Of a stretch of 64,000 bases of DNA, positions 53,076 to 63,200 are shown in pieces. The stretch's first letter is position 1. Each line of letters starts with the position of its first letter. Source of the stretch: Onchidella celtica (Eukaryota > Mollusca > Gastropoda > Systellommatophora > Onchidiidae). The notes under the pieces were generated by a model. The model saw nothing but the letters and a program-made list of their open reading frames with translations, was not told the origin of the DNA and made no database searches. The stretch spans positions 17,142,545 to 17,206,544 of the forward strand of contig OZ007569.1 of NCBI GenBank assembly GCA_963931925.1, in the 5' to 3' direction. Made by a program: the position numbers and the translations under genes.

Positions 53076-53726
53076 TATGCAATTATTGTTAAGTGTCCTT
53101 TTCCCTTTTTTTCTTTTAAAGTTGTCCAGATTTTACCTTGATAGTAATGATAGGTCATAAAAGAAGAAAACAGTCTTATTAAAAGTTAGTCTCGGATTCA
53201 AGTTCTATTGTTTGTAAAACCCGTTTTTGTTGTTTTTCTTTTTTGTTACACATGTATTCCCATTAATTTTACCACTCGCCCGTTGTATGAAACGGTTAGA
53301 CTGGCGAAAAGAGGAGCTTCTGGGAAGCATAATTATGTATATTATTTTTAATTATGGTAATAAAGTAACGAGTTTTATTTTAATTACAATACATGTTGTT
53401 TTTTTGTTTTTTGTTGTTTTTTTTTAACAAAATGAGTTAGGGGATTACATTAAAATTGAAGATTGATTTTTTAACTTGTGAAATAAGTCAAACAGTCCAT
53501 GCAAAGTGCCACTTAAAGTTCTAAAACATTAAGGGTTTATCATGGACATTAGTGGGAGGAGCGGCAGAGGTAAAAATTGGTCAAAGTCGAGTGCACGCAT
53601 TTCATGAATGACCAGCTCTAATCAGAACTCGCAAGTATTGGGACGAAACGAGTTAAAGACAAGTTTTCCTTGTATCTTGTTTTGTATTGGTGTCAGTGGT
53701 GAACAGTTTTCCAAGTAGCTCACGGG
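53076..53726. other. Intergenic, nothing firm
   Basis: 53490-53545 shares GTCCATGCAAAG...CACTT...TTATCATGGAC with 33150-33205, a dispersed repeat piece. Otherwise AT-rich sequence. Confidence 0.35.
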
Positions 53727-53925
53727 ATGCACGGATACTTCGGTGCAAGCCGAAGCCGGCAGATGACACGTGGTAAGAATTCAGTCAGTCCACCACTTTT
53801 ACCTCACAGCGATAACATCACTACAAGAAAAAGATTTTCGCAGTGGATTCAAAGTCTTGAACGTTTTCTTGGTACCGGTATGACTGAGAATCTGACCCCT
53901 GGAGAGGGTGAAGTCTTTCGTCAAT
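53727..53925 (+). CDS. Candidate first coding exon of an unknown gene
   Basis: From the ATG at 53727 the frame reads MHGYFGASRSRQMTRG, then KRFSQWIQSLERFLGTG and MTENLTPGEGEVFRQ. A strong donor, GTAAGTAG, follows at 53926, one base into a codon. The composition is protein-like, not repeat-derived, and it lies head to head with EGLN about 1.7 kb away. I do not recognise the protein, and no later exon is evident in the transposon-rich sequence downstream. It could also be a chance frame. Confidence 0.38.
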
Positions 53926-54511
53926 GTAAGTAGATCTACATGTTGATTTTTGGATTTTCATTTCCTGCATTTTGATAGATCTCGGTTTGTAAGGTCTGAG
54001 CGAAGGAGATGTCCCAGTTCCTCTGTGTTTTAGTAGTTAGTGTGCGTGCAAAAATCTTGTGTTGGGCAATTCAGTTTCCCATGACAAAGTTATATTTATA
54101 CTGGATGCTTGCGCAAATATAAAACTTGAAATCGTTTCGACTATATTCGAGATAATTATTTTGGCACAGTCTGTCTCTCGTGGCTAATATTGGCATGTTT
54201 TACCATAATGGAGTGATCGCATTCTACAACGTAACATAATTATGCGAGATTTCAGGAGACAGCTAAGATACCATTTAGGTAACAAATTATTTGCGCACAC
54301 ATTCATTTCCTTTGTGTGCAAAACGTGTACGGGGGCGCACGTGCGCACAGCTTAGAGGGAACATTGCTCCCAGGTAGCCTAGAGCTGTCTGTGACAAGCA
54401 GAGGATTATAACCTGTCAGGTGAGAATCCTAGCGTATGAATACAGTAATGGTGTGCGACAGTTGTAAAATGCCAGCAACATGAAATCTAAGGAAATATTT
54501 TACATGTAAAA
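53926..54511. other. Non-coding, nothing recognised
   Basis: Would be the first intron if the exon at 53727 is real. Confidence 0.35.
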
Positions 54512-54519
54512 TTGAACAA

Positions 54520-54720
54520 GGGAGGTCTTCCGCCCGTCCGCGCCAGTCAGGAAAACACGCTAAAGCGGGGACTTTTGAGCGGGCTTATCAAAAGGTTGGG
54601 TTAGTATTTGTTTGGGACAGAGAAAGAAGAAACAAAGAACGACAGCGCGGGGTAGGGGAGGTCTTCATCATATGATGTTTAACTTTTTGGTAAGTGGCGC
54701 GGACGGGAGGAAGACCTTCC
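54520..54720. mobile_element. 201-bp MITE with perfect 8-bp duplication (left of a pair)
   Basis: The ends GGGAGGTCTTCCGCCCGTCC and, inverted, GGAAGGTCTTCCTCCCGTCC are followed by GCGCCA-type matches. TTGAACAA flanks it exactly at 54512-54519 and 54721-54728. The GG terminus plus 8-bp duplication would fit Merlin-type or MuDR-type elements. No coding capacity. Confidence 0.82.
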
Positions 54721-54736
54721 TTGAACAATCCTTCCC

Positions 54737-55004
54737 GGAAGGAATTCCGTACGAGATCCGCACTGTTGCCGACAAAGCGCCAAAGACCAGAAACTAACAC
54801 AACTACCCCAGCCCCTTTTCGCCTGAGTAGTCAATCTGACTACCGCCCATTGATACAAACTGACTAGACCCTCACGCCCCCAACATTGCTTTTTTTCCAA
54901 TGACAATTGGATAAACTAACAAAATTAATAAGTACCGAAAAAATATATAGTCTAGATCTAGGGTTTTTTATCAAAAAGTGCGGATCTCGTAAGGAATTCC
55001 TCCC
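54737..55004. mobile_element. 268-bp MITE with perfect 8-bp duplication (right of a pair)
   Basis: The ends GGAAGGAATTCCGTACGAGA and, inverted, GGGAGGAATTCCTTACGAGA continue into TCCGCACT on both sides. TCCTTCCC flanks it exactly at 54729-54736 and 55005-55012. Its left duplication directly abuts the right duplication of the preceding MITE. Confidence 0.82.
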
Positions 55005-55012
55005 TCCTTCCC

Positions 55013-55986
55013 TTCCACAGACGCCATGTTCTTGTGGTCTTTTCTTTACTACATGCATTTTGACATGTTGCCATTTTGAGCGGCTTTGAGCCTAAATTCA
55101 TTAGAAAACCCTAATGTATTTATGTGGCCATGCTGTTGCCCGAGTCGGTGTATTTTACAGTAAAATAGCATGATAATATGGCTTGGATTTTCAAAACAGT
55201 TCAACCTGTGGAAGGAGTTCCTTAAGTTCCGATCAATTTGAACTCTTCCAATTCTCTATTAGATTTTCATTTTGTTTTGAAAGGGTAAGGGATAGAGTTA
55301 GGGATGTCAGGGTTAGCGTTGGGTTAGAGATAGAGGAAGGTCTTAACTGGGTGGTCAGGACTTGGGAACTCTTTCCCAGACTTGTAACCTCACGTCATTG
55401 CCCTATCCATGGTGCATCCATTAATGTAAAAATCATTCAAAAGTCCCAAGCCATTATCCTGAAGATAAAACTTTCTGTAATGGCCTCTCATTCATAGACG
55501 TAGGCCAGTTTGGTTCTGGTGTTGTTTCAGCCAAGGTGGATGATGACCACTTCTACCCAGAGTCATTTTGGCCTAAGTCTGACTGCATTGCAAAAGAATA
55601 AATGTTTTTTTTTCGATTTTCTCAGAAGTGCAAAAAATGACTTAGGCAAAAAGGTCAGCACCATGACGATATGCAAAATTTCATAACATTTGAACATCAA
55701 ACAGCAGAATAAATTCGAAAAACAAAATTGAAAAAAATTACATTTTGTGGAAAACTTAATTGAAAAACCCTGAATAAAAGCCTCGTTTACTCCAGCGATC
55801 CTTTTGAAAGACATCAAAATCCATATTTAGAAACGTCTTACAAAGAAATTCACCCAGAGTAAATAACAAAGATGCTCATAACTCCAAAACGACCAGGTGA
55901 CAGGTTTTAGGTCTTTTCTACTAGCGAACATGCCTTCTGATTTGGGGACCGTCATTAGTCCTGTGGACCATCTTCCACATCATTCG
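55013..55986. other. Non-coding, nothing recognised
   Basis: An open + frame at 55183-55497 contains a LINE-like ELFPRLVTSRHCPIHGAS-like phrase but is too weak to call. Confidence 0.3.
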
Positions 55987-55990
55987 TTAA

Positions 55991-56199
55991 CCCTCTAGTG
56001 CCCAGACGAAAGTTGCCAACCCCCAAATTTCTGAAATAATATGCTGTACTGATTTTTTATATAGTCAGATTATTGCATATTTATGAATATTTTTTGGACA
56101 ATTTATTTGTTAATAAAATAGGAAGAGTAAATGCGCTAAAGATAGGGCATTTAACTCTACGTGACCTGTTTCAAACATGATACCCTGGGCGCTAGAGGG
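55991..56199. mobile_element. piggyBac-type MITE with TTAA duplication
   Basis: The ends CCCTCTAGTGCCCAG and, inverted, CCCTCTAGCGCCCAG differ at one base. TTAA flanks both sides (55987-55990 and 56200-56203). The 209-bp interior is AT-rich and non-coding. These are diagnostic piggyBac features. Confidence 0.9.
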
Positions 56200-56355
56200 T
56201 TAACTTTCGAATGCAAATCAGAAACGGAAAAATTAGGACGTTTTTTTCTCTCTTTGCGTTTTTATTTCTTGAAAACAGAATTTTCTTTCCCATGGTAAAT
56301 CAAGTTTGTGGCGGTTAATTTTTGGTTCATGATTGGAAAGAAAAACTACTGCTGT

Positions 56356-57160
56356 TTCTCTCTTTCTCTCTCTCTCTGTCTCTCTCTCCCTCCCTCCTTC
56401 TGTCCTCCCACTCTTTCACCCCTCTTCCCATCTTCTCCCCTTCCGCCCCTTACTCTCTCTCTCTCTCTTTGTTCTTCCTCGCTCTTCCCCGTTTCCCATT
56501 CTCTCCACCCCATCTATTTCTCTGCCCCAATCAAAATGAAGTCTCGAATTCCTCTTTCCCCACCACTCAGAGATACATGGATAATTCCCTGCTTCCTCTC
56601 TCTCTCTCTCTCTCTCTCTCCCTCCCTCCTTCTCTTCCCCCATTCTCTCCTCTATCCCCACGCCCCACCCATGTCTCCCCACCCCCCATCTTCTTCCCTT
56701 CTCTCTCTCTCTGCTCTCTCTCCCTCCCTCTCTTTATTGCCCACTCTTTCTTGTTCCCTTCTGTTACTCGTCCTCCCCAGCCCACCTTTCTCTCTTTCTT
56801 AATCCCAATCAACATGAGCACGTCTTTTGCATTCTTCCCCACACCTCCCAAAGATACATTCATGAATAATTCCCTGCTTCTCTCTCTCTCTCTTTCTTTC
56901 TCCTCCCTCCCTCCCTCCCCTCTCCTCCTCCCTCTTTCCTTATCTTCTCCCCTTCCGCCCCCTAACTCTCCCTTCTCTCTCTCCCTCTTTATTCTTCCCT
57001 TCTCTTTCCCTGTTTCTCGTTCTCTCCATCCCATCTCTCTCTCTCTCTCTCTCTCTCTCTTTGTCAACCCCAATCAGAATGGGACAGGTCTTTCGAATTC
57101 CTCTTCCCCAGCCCTCCCAGAGATACATGGATACCCTGCATCCCCCTACCCATGATGGGT
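56356..57160. repeat. CT-rich array with a repeat of about 265-275 bp
   Basis: A block of CCCAATCA.AATG ... AGAGATACATGGATAA.TCCCTGC-type sequence starts at about 56525, 56803 and 57066, separated by (CT)n/(CCT)n sequence. Long Ser/Leu/Pro frames on the + strand and Arg/Glu frames on the - strand come from the CT bias and are not genes. Confidence 0.75.
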
Positions 57161-57546
57161 TGTTTCAACTTGTGCATGCCCATACGTCTCTCACCGCCTC
57201 TCGACCACCTGAAACAAGGGAGCAAATTCAGACTGGAAATCAAAGCCACGCCCACAGGGGATTGGGGTAAGGCAGGTGGCGGTCAGGGAGTCAAACGGTG
57301 CCGGATGTTATGGTGGGGTGTGTGTAGCACTGTGTACATTGCATGAGGTGTGGTGAGATGTCTCGGTTTTTCAGAACAAGACTTGGGGCTTTGTCGGGTT
57401 TCCTTGGGCTCGAAATTAAAATTTGTCAAGCCCTAAATATGTTTGACCACCACTAATGTAGTTATAGTAACACGGGTCAGGGGTTGGCAGCTGGCGGCTC
57501 GCCAGTCGCATGCGTTTTCTTTCAGCTTTTATCTGTGGCTCTTAAA

Positions 57547-58302
57547 CAGGGTTGCCGGATTGAATTTTAAGTTTAAGCCAAACAATATTAGATAAAAAGC
57601 CAGGGAAAAAACGCCAAACAAATGTCAGTATGAGTTTCATCCTAACATCAAAAGCTACAATACGAGGTCACTACCATCCTCCCCGGTAGAATGAGTGGAA
57701 AATTTGGACTAAACCTTTTCAGCTGTGATTTTTTTTTTCCCCAAAAGAAAGTTTTTGCAACATTTATTTTGAAAGCAATAGTTCTGCCCTGATTCTCAAA
57801 ATAGCATCAAGGAGATTCAGCTGCATTCTGTTTCTGGCCTTAGTTTCAACGGAGGATACGTGGGAAAAATATCCTTTTAACTACAATATTGCTGACTAGA
57901 GATATTAGTAAATGATAACCGTGGTCAGCTCTTTAAATGCTTCATGGTCAAGCAACACTACAGTGTTTAAGGGGTCCGAAGGTGAGTAGCAGTCTTAAAA
58001 AAAAACTGTAGCAGTTAAAAAATATAAAAGACAGAGAATCCAGTGTCAGCCGGACACTGGCCTTGGCGATTAGCGCTTTTTTGACAATTAGCGGCAGAAA
58101 GGTTAACATATAAGCTAACTGTACATGTAACTGACCCAAAAATATTTCCTTGAAAGGAAAACGTTTTAGAAAGAGGATGGTGTGCACTAATGCTATTTTT
58201 ATGCCGGTGCTGTTAGTATGTTTAAAAAAAAACACAGGAAAAAAGCCAAATGAATTTTCTGACGCCTACCATATCCTTAAAAAAGCCAATCTGGTAACCC
58301 TG
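57547..58302. mobile_element. Nested hAT-like element (756 bp)
   Basis: Starts CAGGGTTGCCGGATTG and ends CAATCTGGTAACCCTG, inverted repeats with two differences. The core TCTTAA lies next to both ends (CTCTTAAA left, GTCTTAAT right, the latter displaced by two bases), a likely target duplication. A - strand frame at 57948-58235 is not recognisable as transposase. Confidence 0.6.
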
Positions 58303-58348
58303 CAGTCTTAATATAAATTGCCGGTTAAAAAAAAAAAAATCTTTAAAT

Positions 58349-58688
58349 CAGTAGGATCGAGTAGTTCTTGGAAATTGGATTTTTCTCATATTTTCAAGTC
58401 CCTGGTCCTATTGGGGGGTAGGATCGAGTACCTAGTCTTCTCGGATAAGGACGAAAAAATTCGGAGGGCCCGTGTGCACGTTGCGCACGTTAAAGATACC
58501 TTGGCAGTTGGAAATCATAAAGAGCAGGCCGAAAGGCCGCTGCCCGGGCAAAATTGAAATTAATAGATTAAAATTTATCCATATCATCCCCCCCCCCCCC
58601 CCCCCGCCAGAACAAGAAATAATAAAACAAGTACAGTGAGGTGTAAATGCCAAGGGCAGCGAACCTCCTAAAATAAAGACCTCAAATC
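58349..58688 (+). mobile_element. tRNA-derived SINE, copy E, 5'-truncated, with C-run
   Basis: Contains GGATTTTTCTCATAT, TAGGATCGAGTACC, CTCGGATAAGGACGAAAAA, GGGCCCGTGTGCACG, GGCCGCTGCCCGGGCA and the 3' end CCTCCTAAAATAAAGACC. The tRNA-like head is missing. A C-run lies at about 58588-58605. The flanking AAAAATCTTTAAAT occurs exactly at 58335-58348 and 58689-58702, a 14-bp duplication. Confidence 0.88.
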
Positions 58689-58821
58689 AAAAATCTTTAA
58701 ATGATTAAACATAAAAAAAATACTGGTTTATGGGATTTCGTGCATGCTGCGGATCTCTAAAGCTAAATTCTATCGAAAACCTCAAATATGGCTCAACTTT
58801 CTGAAAGGTTGCCGATCCCTG

Positions 58822-60268
58822 ATATACATCTATTTGTAGTTATTTGCATGTACTAGCTGAAGTGCTCGCTTTATTGACGGCACTGTGACATAAATCTGGG
58901 CAGGCTGTGGAATTAATTTCATGCAGGAAGGAATTTATTCAAAGTGCACAGCTAATTTGAACCTTTTTCTCTGTGGGGACGGGGGGAAGAGGGCTTTTTG
59001 GGTTTCGGTTTTACATCGCGTCAGCCTGATAACCTCTGTATCGCAGCCCGGTACCGTTCACTTACAAGTCATATTGAAAATGCAAAAGTACGAAGTACAT
59101 GTAGTACACGATAGGGAAGTTTCTATTAAAATGTAAATTTTTATGAACAAATTAAGTACTTGGGATGTATCAAAAGAGGCTACTGGTTCGCCTACGAGAA
59201 ATAGCATCGTTGAGGCATGGGTACTAAACAGTACGCAATCGGCGGGGCTCTATTAAAATGAACATTTATATAAATACAACTGGAAATGTCTTAATGGAAG
59301 CGGTAAGACTGGCCACGGTGTTAAAATCAGTACTCAGATTTTGTTATAGAGAGTGGGTGGTCACGGAAAGATACGACATGGCACACGATGTGGAGTTTTC
59401 AATTAAATGAAATTTAAACTTATGACTAACGTGCAATTGGAAATATCTCAAAATTTCAGATTGGGTATTGTGTTAAAATCAGTAATTTTATTATTCAGAT
59501 TGTCAGTTTCAGCACGGAGCCACCCTTATACTTTGGTATACTTGTGACACTAAGATTCAGTGACCCCAGCGTCAAGTAAACTGAGAAAGGTAAGGCATTT
59601 AGAAGTGTCTGCCGAGTTTGGTGCTTAGAAAATACATGTACATTGAAAGAGAGAAGAAGAAAAAATTGAATCGGGAGAGGGTCAAACCAGAGATCTCTGT
59701 TAGGGCACCAGCTGCCTTGCTCTGAATAAGAAAAACAGATCGCTTAACAGTTCAGCCATTCGTTTTGCTGTTTTATCAGTGTCCCGACAACTGAACAATC
59801 TGTTGTGGACCACGGTGCTGTGCTGGCTCTTTACCTGCACAATATAGTAAACCATCCGGACTTTGTGCCGCTGGATTACCAATTGGTCGCCGAAGTTTGA
59901 GAAAAGTTGTGCAGACCATATGAGAAATGGACAATATCAGTAGCCTGGATCAAATGTGCTTCCAAAATCTTCGTCCCTCGACATGTTTTCATGGCATTGG
60001 TCCGGCTAACATGTAATTTATATGCACACTGACCTTACTCTGTACATCTGGGCTGTGTTCGGTTGTCGGAACGAGGGGAACGCTGTGCAATAATGGCACT
60101 CTTACCAGTTAACAGAGACCACGATATGTCCATTTACAGTCAGCTCAATACAGAACGCACACAGGCACAAACTACGTATGGCTGAGCTGTCCACTCGGAA
60201 GTCGAAGTTTGGAAGGAAAAAAAATGTCATATCTAAAGCAAATTCCAAACCATGTACTCTGAGGGTGT
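58822..60268. other. Intergenic, nothing firm
   Basis: A - strand stretch at about 59655-59770 has weak A-box and B-box resemblance (TGGCTGAACTG, GGTTTGACCCT), noted under rejected items. No gene or clear element. Confidence 0.35.
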
Positions 60269-63200
60269 GAATATTATATGGCATTTAGCGTCTTTACAGA
60301 CGGTCTTAGCAGCTAGAATATTCACTTTCACTTTGACTGACAGCTTCTCTCGTGGCTTATTCTACCAATGTTTGACCCGAGAGTGCGATGGCATTGATTG
60401 CAGGTCAGTCTTTTGGGTTCACTTTGGCGAGTGTTTTCATTCCGCCTCTGTCGTTTTGTCAGGTATGTTTCTTTTGCCTTGAAGTCTATTGCGAGCGTGC
60501 CACTGCGCAATTTTTGTCTCCATCTGCTTCGATCACTTGCAAGGTTCTCCCATTCATTGGGGTCGATGTTGAATGCTTTCATCGTGACCTTGCAAGTGTC
60601 TTTGAATCGCAGATGTGGCCTACCTCTGGGTCGGTTGCCAGTAGCAAGTTCCCCGTAGAGAATTTGTCTGGGGATGCGATCATTTTCCATACGGTGGAGA
60701 TGTCCAAGCCACCGCAGTCTTTTTTTGCCTAGGAGAGCCTGAGTTGATGGAATGTTGGCTCGGCTCAGAACTTCGATATTTGAGATCCTGTCTTGCCACT
60801 TGATCTTGAGAATTTTGCGTAGGCAGCGCAGGTGGAAGGAGTTGAGGGATCTTTCATGTTTGGAGTAGGTGGTCCATGTCTCTGAGCCATACAGCAGGGT
60901 GTTTAGGACGCAAGTTTGGTACACGAGTACCTTTGTTTTGATGGTCAGCTTGCTATTGTTCCACACCCTTTTTGAGAGTTTGCCAAAAGCTGTGGCCGCC
61001 TTTCCTATTCTGGCATTTATTTCAGTTGTTATGTCTGTGCTACCACTGATGGTTGAGCCTAGGTAGCAGAATTTTCCCACTTGCTCCAGAGGAGAGCCAT
61101 TCAGCATGATTGGGTTGGAGTTTCTCAAGCCTTGTGTCAAAACTACAGTTTTTGAGACACTGATCTTTAGCATGAATTTGTCACAGGCTTTGGCAAGGCT
61201 ATTGATGAGAGCCTGGAGCGTGGTTTCATCGTGGGCCACGATTGCAGCATCATCTGCGAAGAGGAGCTCTTGTAACATAATATGCTCTGTACGAGATTTT
61301 GCTTTTAGTCCGGCAACATTAAAAATGGAGCCGTCCACTCTGGTGTTAATAAGTACTCCACCTGAACATTGACCAAAGGCATTCTTGAGTAGGGCTGCAA
61401 AATATATACCAAATAAGGTAGGAGCAAGAACACATCCATGCTTCACACCGCTGTTTACAGCAAATGAATTGGATGTGCAGCCCTCAAAGTTGACACATGC
61501 CCTCATGTCAGTGTGGAAGGATGCAATAAGTTTTAGCAATGTTGGTGGACAGCCTATGGATTTAAGGACTGCATACAGGCCAGATCGGCTTACGGTGTCG
61601 AAAGCCTTTGTTAGGTCCACAAAGCATGTTATAAGCGGCCTGTTTTGTTCTTTACATTTTTCTTGGATTTGCCGAAGTGCAAATATCATGTCAATAGTTG
61701 ATCGTTTGCTTCGAAAGCCACATTGTGTTTCTGGTAAGACTTTTTCCGCCAGTTGTTGAAGGCGGCAGAGGATGACGCGAGCAAAAGCCTTTCCAGTAAT
61801 GCTGAGGAGGGATATGCCTCGATAGTTGTTGCAGTCGCCTTTGTCTCCTTTGTTCTTGTAAAGTGTGACAATTTTGGCGTCTCTCATATCATGTGGTATC
61901 ACGCCTTCTTTCCAACACTGCAGTAACAGATTATACAGGTGTGGTAATAGTGGGCCTTTTAGGTCTTTTAATACCTCTGCAGGAATGTTGTCACTTCCTG
62001 TGGCTTTTCCAGCAGACAGGTGGTCGATTGCATTGGAAAGCTCGACTAAGGAAGGTTCAGCGTCAAGTTCGGCCATTATTGGCAGTTTTTGGAGGTGTTC
62101 CTCAAAATCTGGTGGAATATTTTTCTCAGTTGAATACAACAGAGAGTAATGCTCTACCCACCTATTCAGTTGTTCATTTTTATCTGTGATGGGTTCACCA
62201 TTTACAGACTTAAGTGGGGCGCTTTTGGTGATGATTGGCCCAAGGGCTACTTTCATCTGACTAAAGGCGGTTTTCATATCTCCCTTTTCATTTGCCTCTT
62301 GTATGCTGTTACACAAGTCTGTCCAGTATTTGTTGGCGCAACGTCTTACCTCCAGCTGAAGTTTAGCTTTTGCATTTTTCAAACAAGTTTTTGTACTCTG
62401 ATTGCAATTTTTGTTATACTCATTGAAAGCAGATTTCTTTTGCTCAATGAGAGGTAGGAGAATTTCGCTGTTCTGGGCTACCCAGTCGTTGTTTGAAACT
62501 TTATGCTGTCCAAAAGACTTGATGGCACAGTCATGAATTTTTGAACTGAGAGTGTTCCATGTTTCATCTACCGAGTCACATTGGGTGACATTATCCATGC
62601 TTTCAGCAAATAACTTTTCAAATGACTTTCTATTTGATTCATCTCTGATTGCTGTTACATTGATCTTAGGGATTGAAGGGGCTTTTGATCTGTATATTTT
62701 CTTGGCCGAAATTTTGATTTTGCTGACTACCAGTGCATGGTCGGTGTCACAGTCAGCACTGTGGAGGGAACGAGTTATTTTTATACAGCCCAAACTCTTC
62801 CTCCTTGAGAGAATAAGATCTAATTGATGCCAATGGCCAGACCTGGGATGGCGCCATGATGTTCTTTGGCATCTCTTAAGGTCAAAGTACGTGTTTGTAA
62901 CACATAATGAGTTTACGGAGCATAGCTCCAGAAGGCGCTGCCCGTTTTCGTTGATGTTGCCAATGCCGAAGTGCCCAATGCACTTTGGCCATGCGTAGTG
63001 ATCTGCTCCCACTCGAGCGTTAAAGTCACCCAGAATTAGCAGGCCTTCGGTGAGAGGGATGTTGTGGAGAGTCCTCTGCAATGCCTCGTAGAAAATGTCT
63101 TTGGTTTCGTCAGAGGAGGTAAGTGTTGGGGCATAGACACAGATAATGTTGGTAAAACCAGACCGGGTGTTCAGTCTGAGTGTCATGATGCGTTCTGACA

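Larger units (their letters stand above)
57478..58821. mobile_element. hAT-like element hosting two insertions
   Basis: The left end CAGGGGTTGGCAGCTGGCG and right end, inverted, CAGGGATCGGCAACCTTTC are typical hAT MITE termini. Inside lie another hAT-like element (57547-58302) and a SINE (58349-58688). Remaining own sequence is about 230 bases. The flanking 8 bp no longer match, so it is the oldest layer. Confidence 0.6.

Noticed and set aside
54588-55089. Short frames across the two adjacent MITEs
   Set aside because: They run through terminal inverted repeats and differ in phase; explained by the MITE sequence.
56308-57155. Long Ser/Leu/Pro frame and the opposite Arg/Glu frame
   Set aside because: CT-rich satellite with high strand bias; frames are open in several phases.
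59655-59770. Possible tRNA or SINE head on the minus strand (TGGCTGAACTG ... GGTTTGACCCT)
   Set aside because: Box spacing and B-box match are poor and no second copy is seen in the window.
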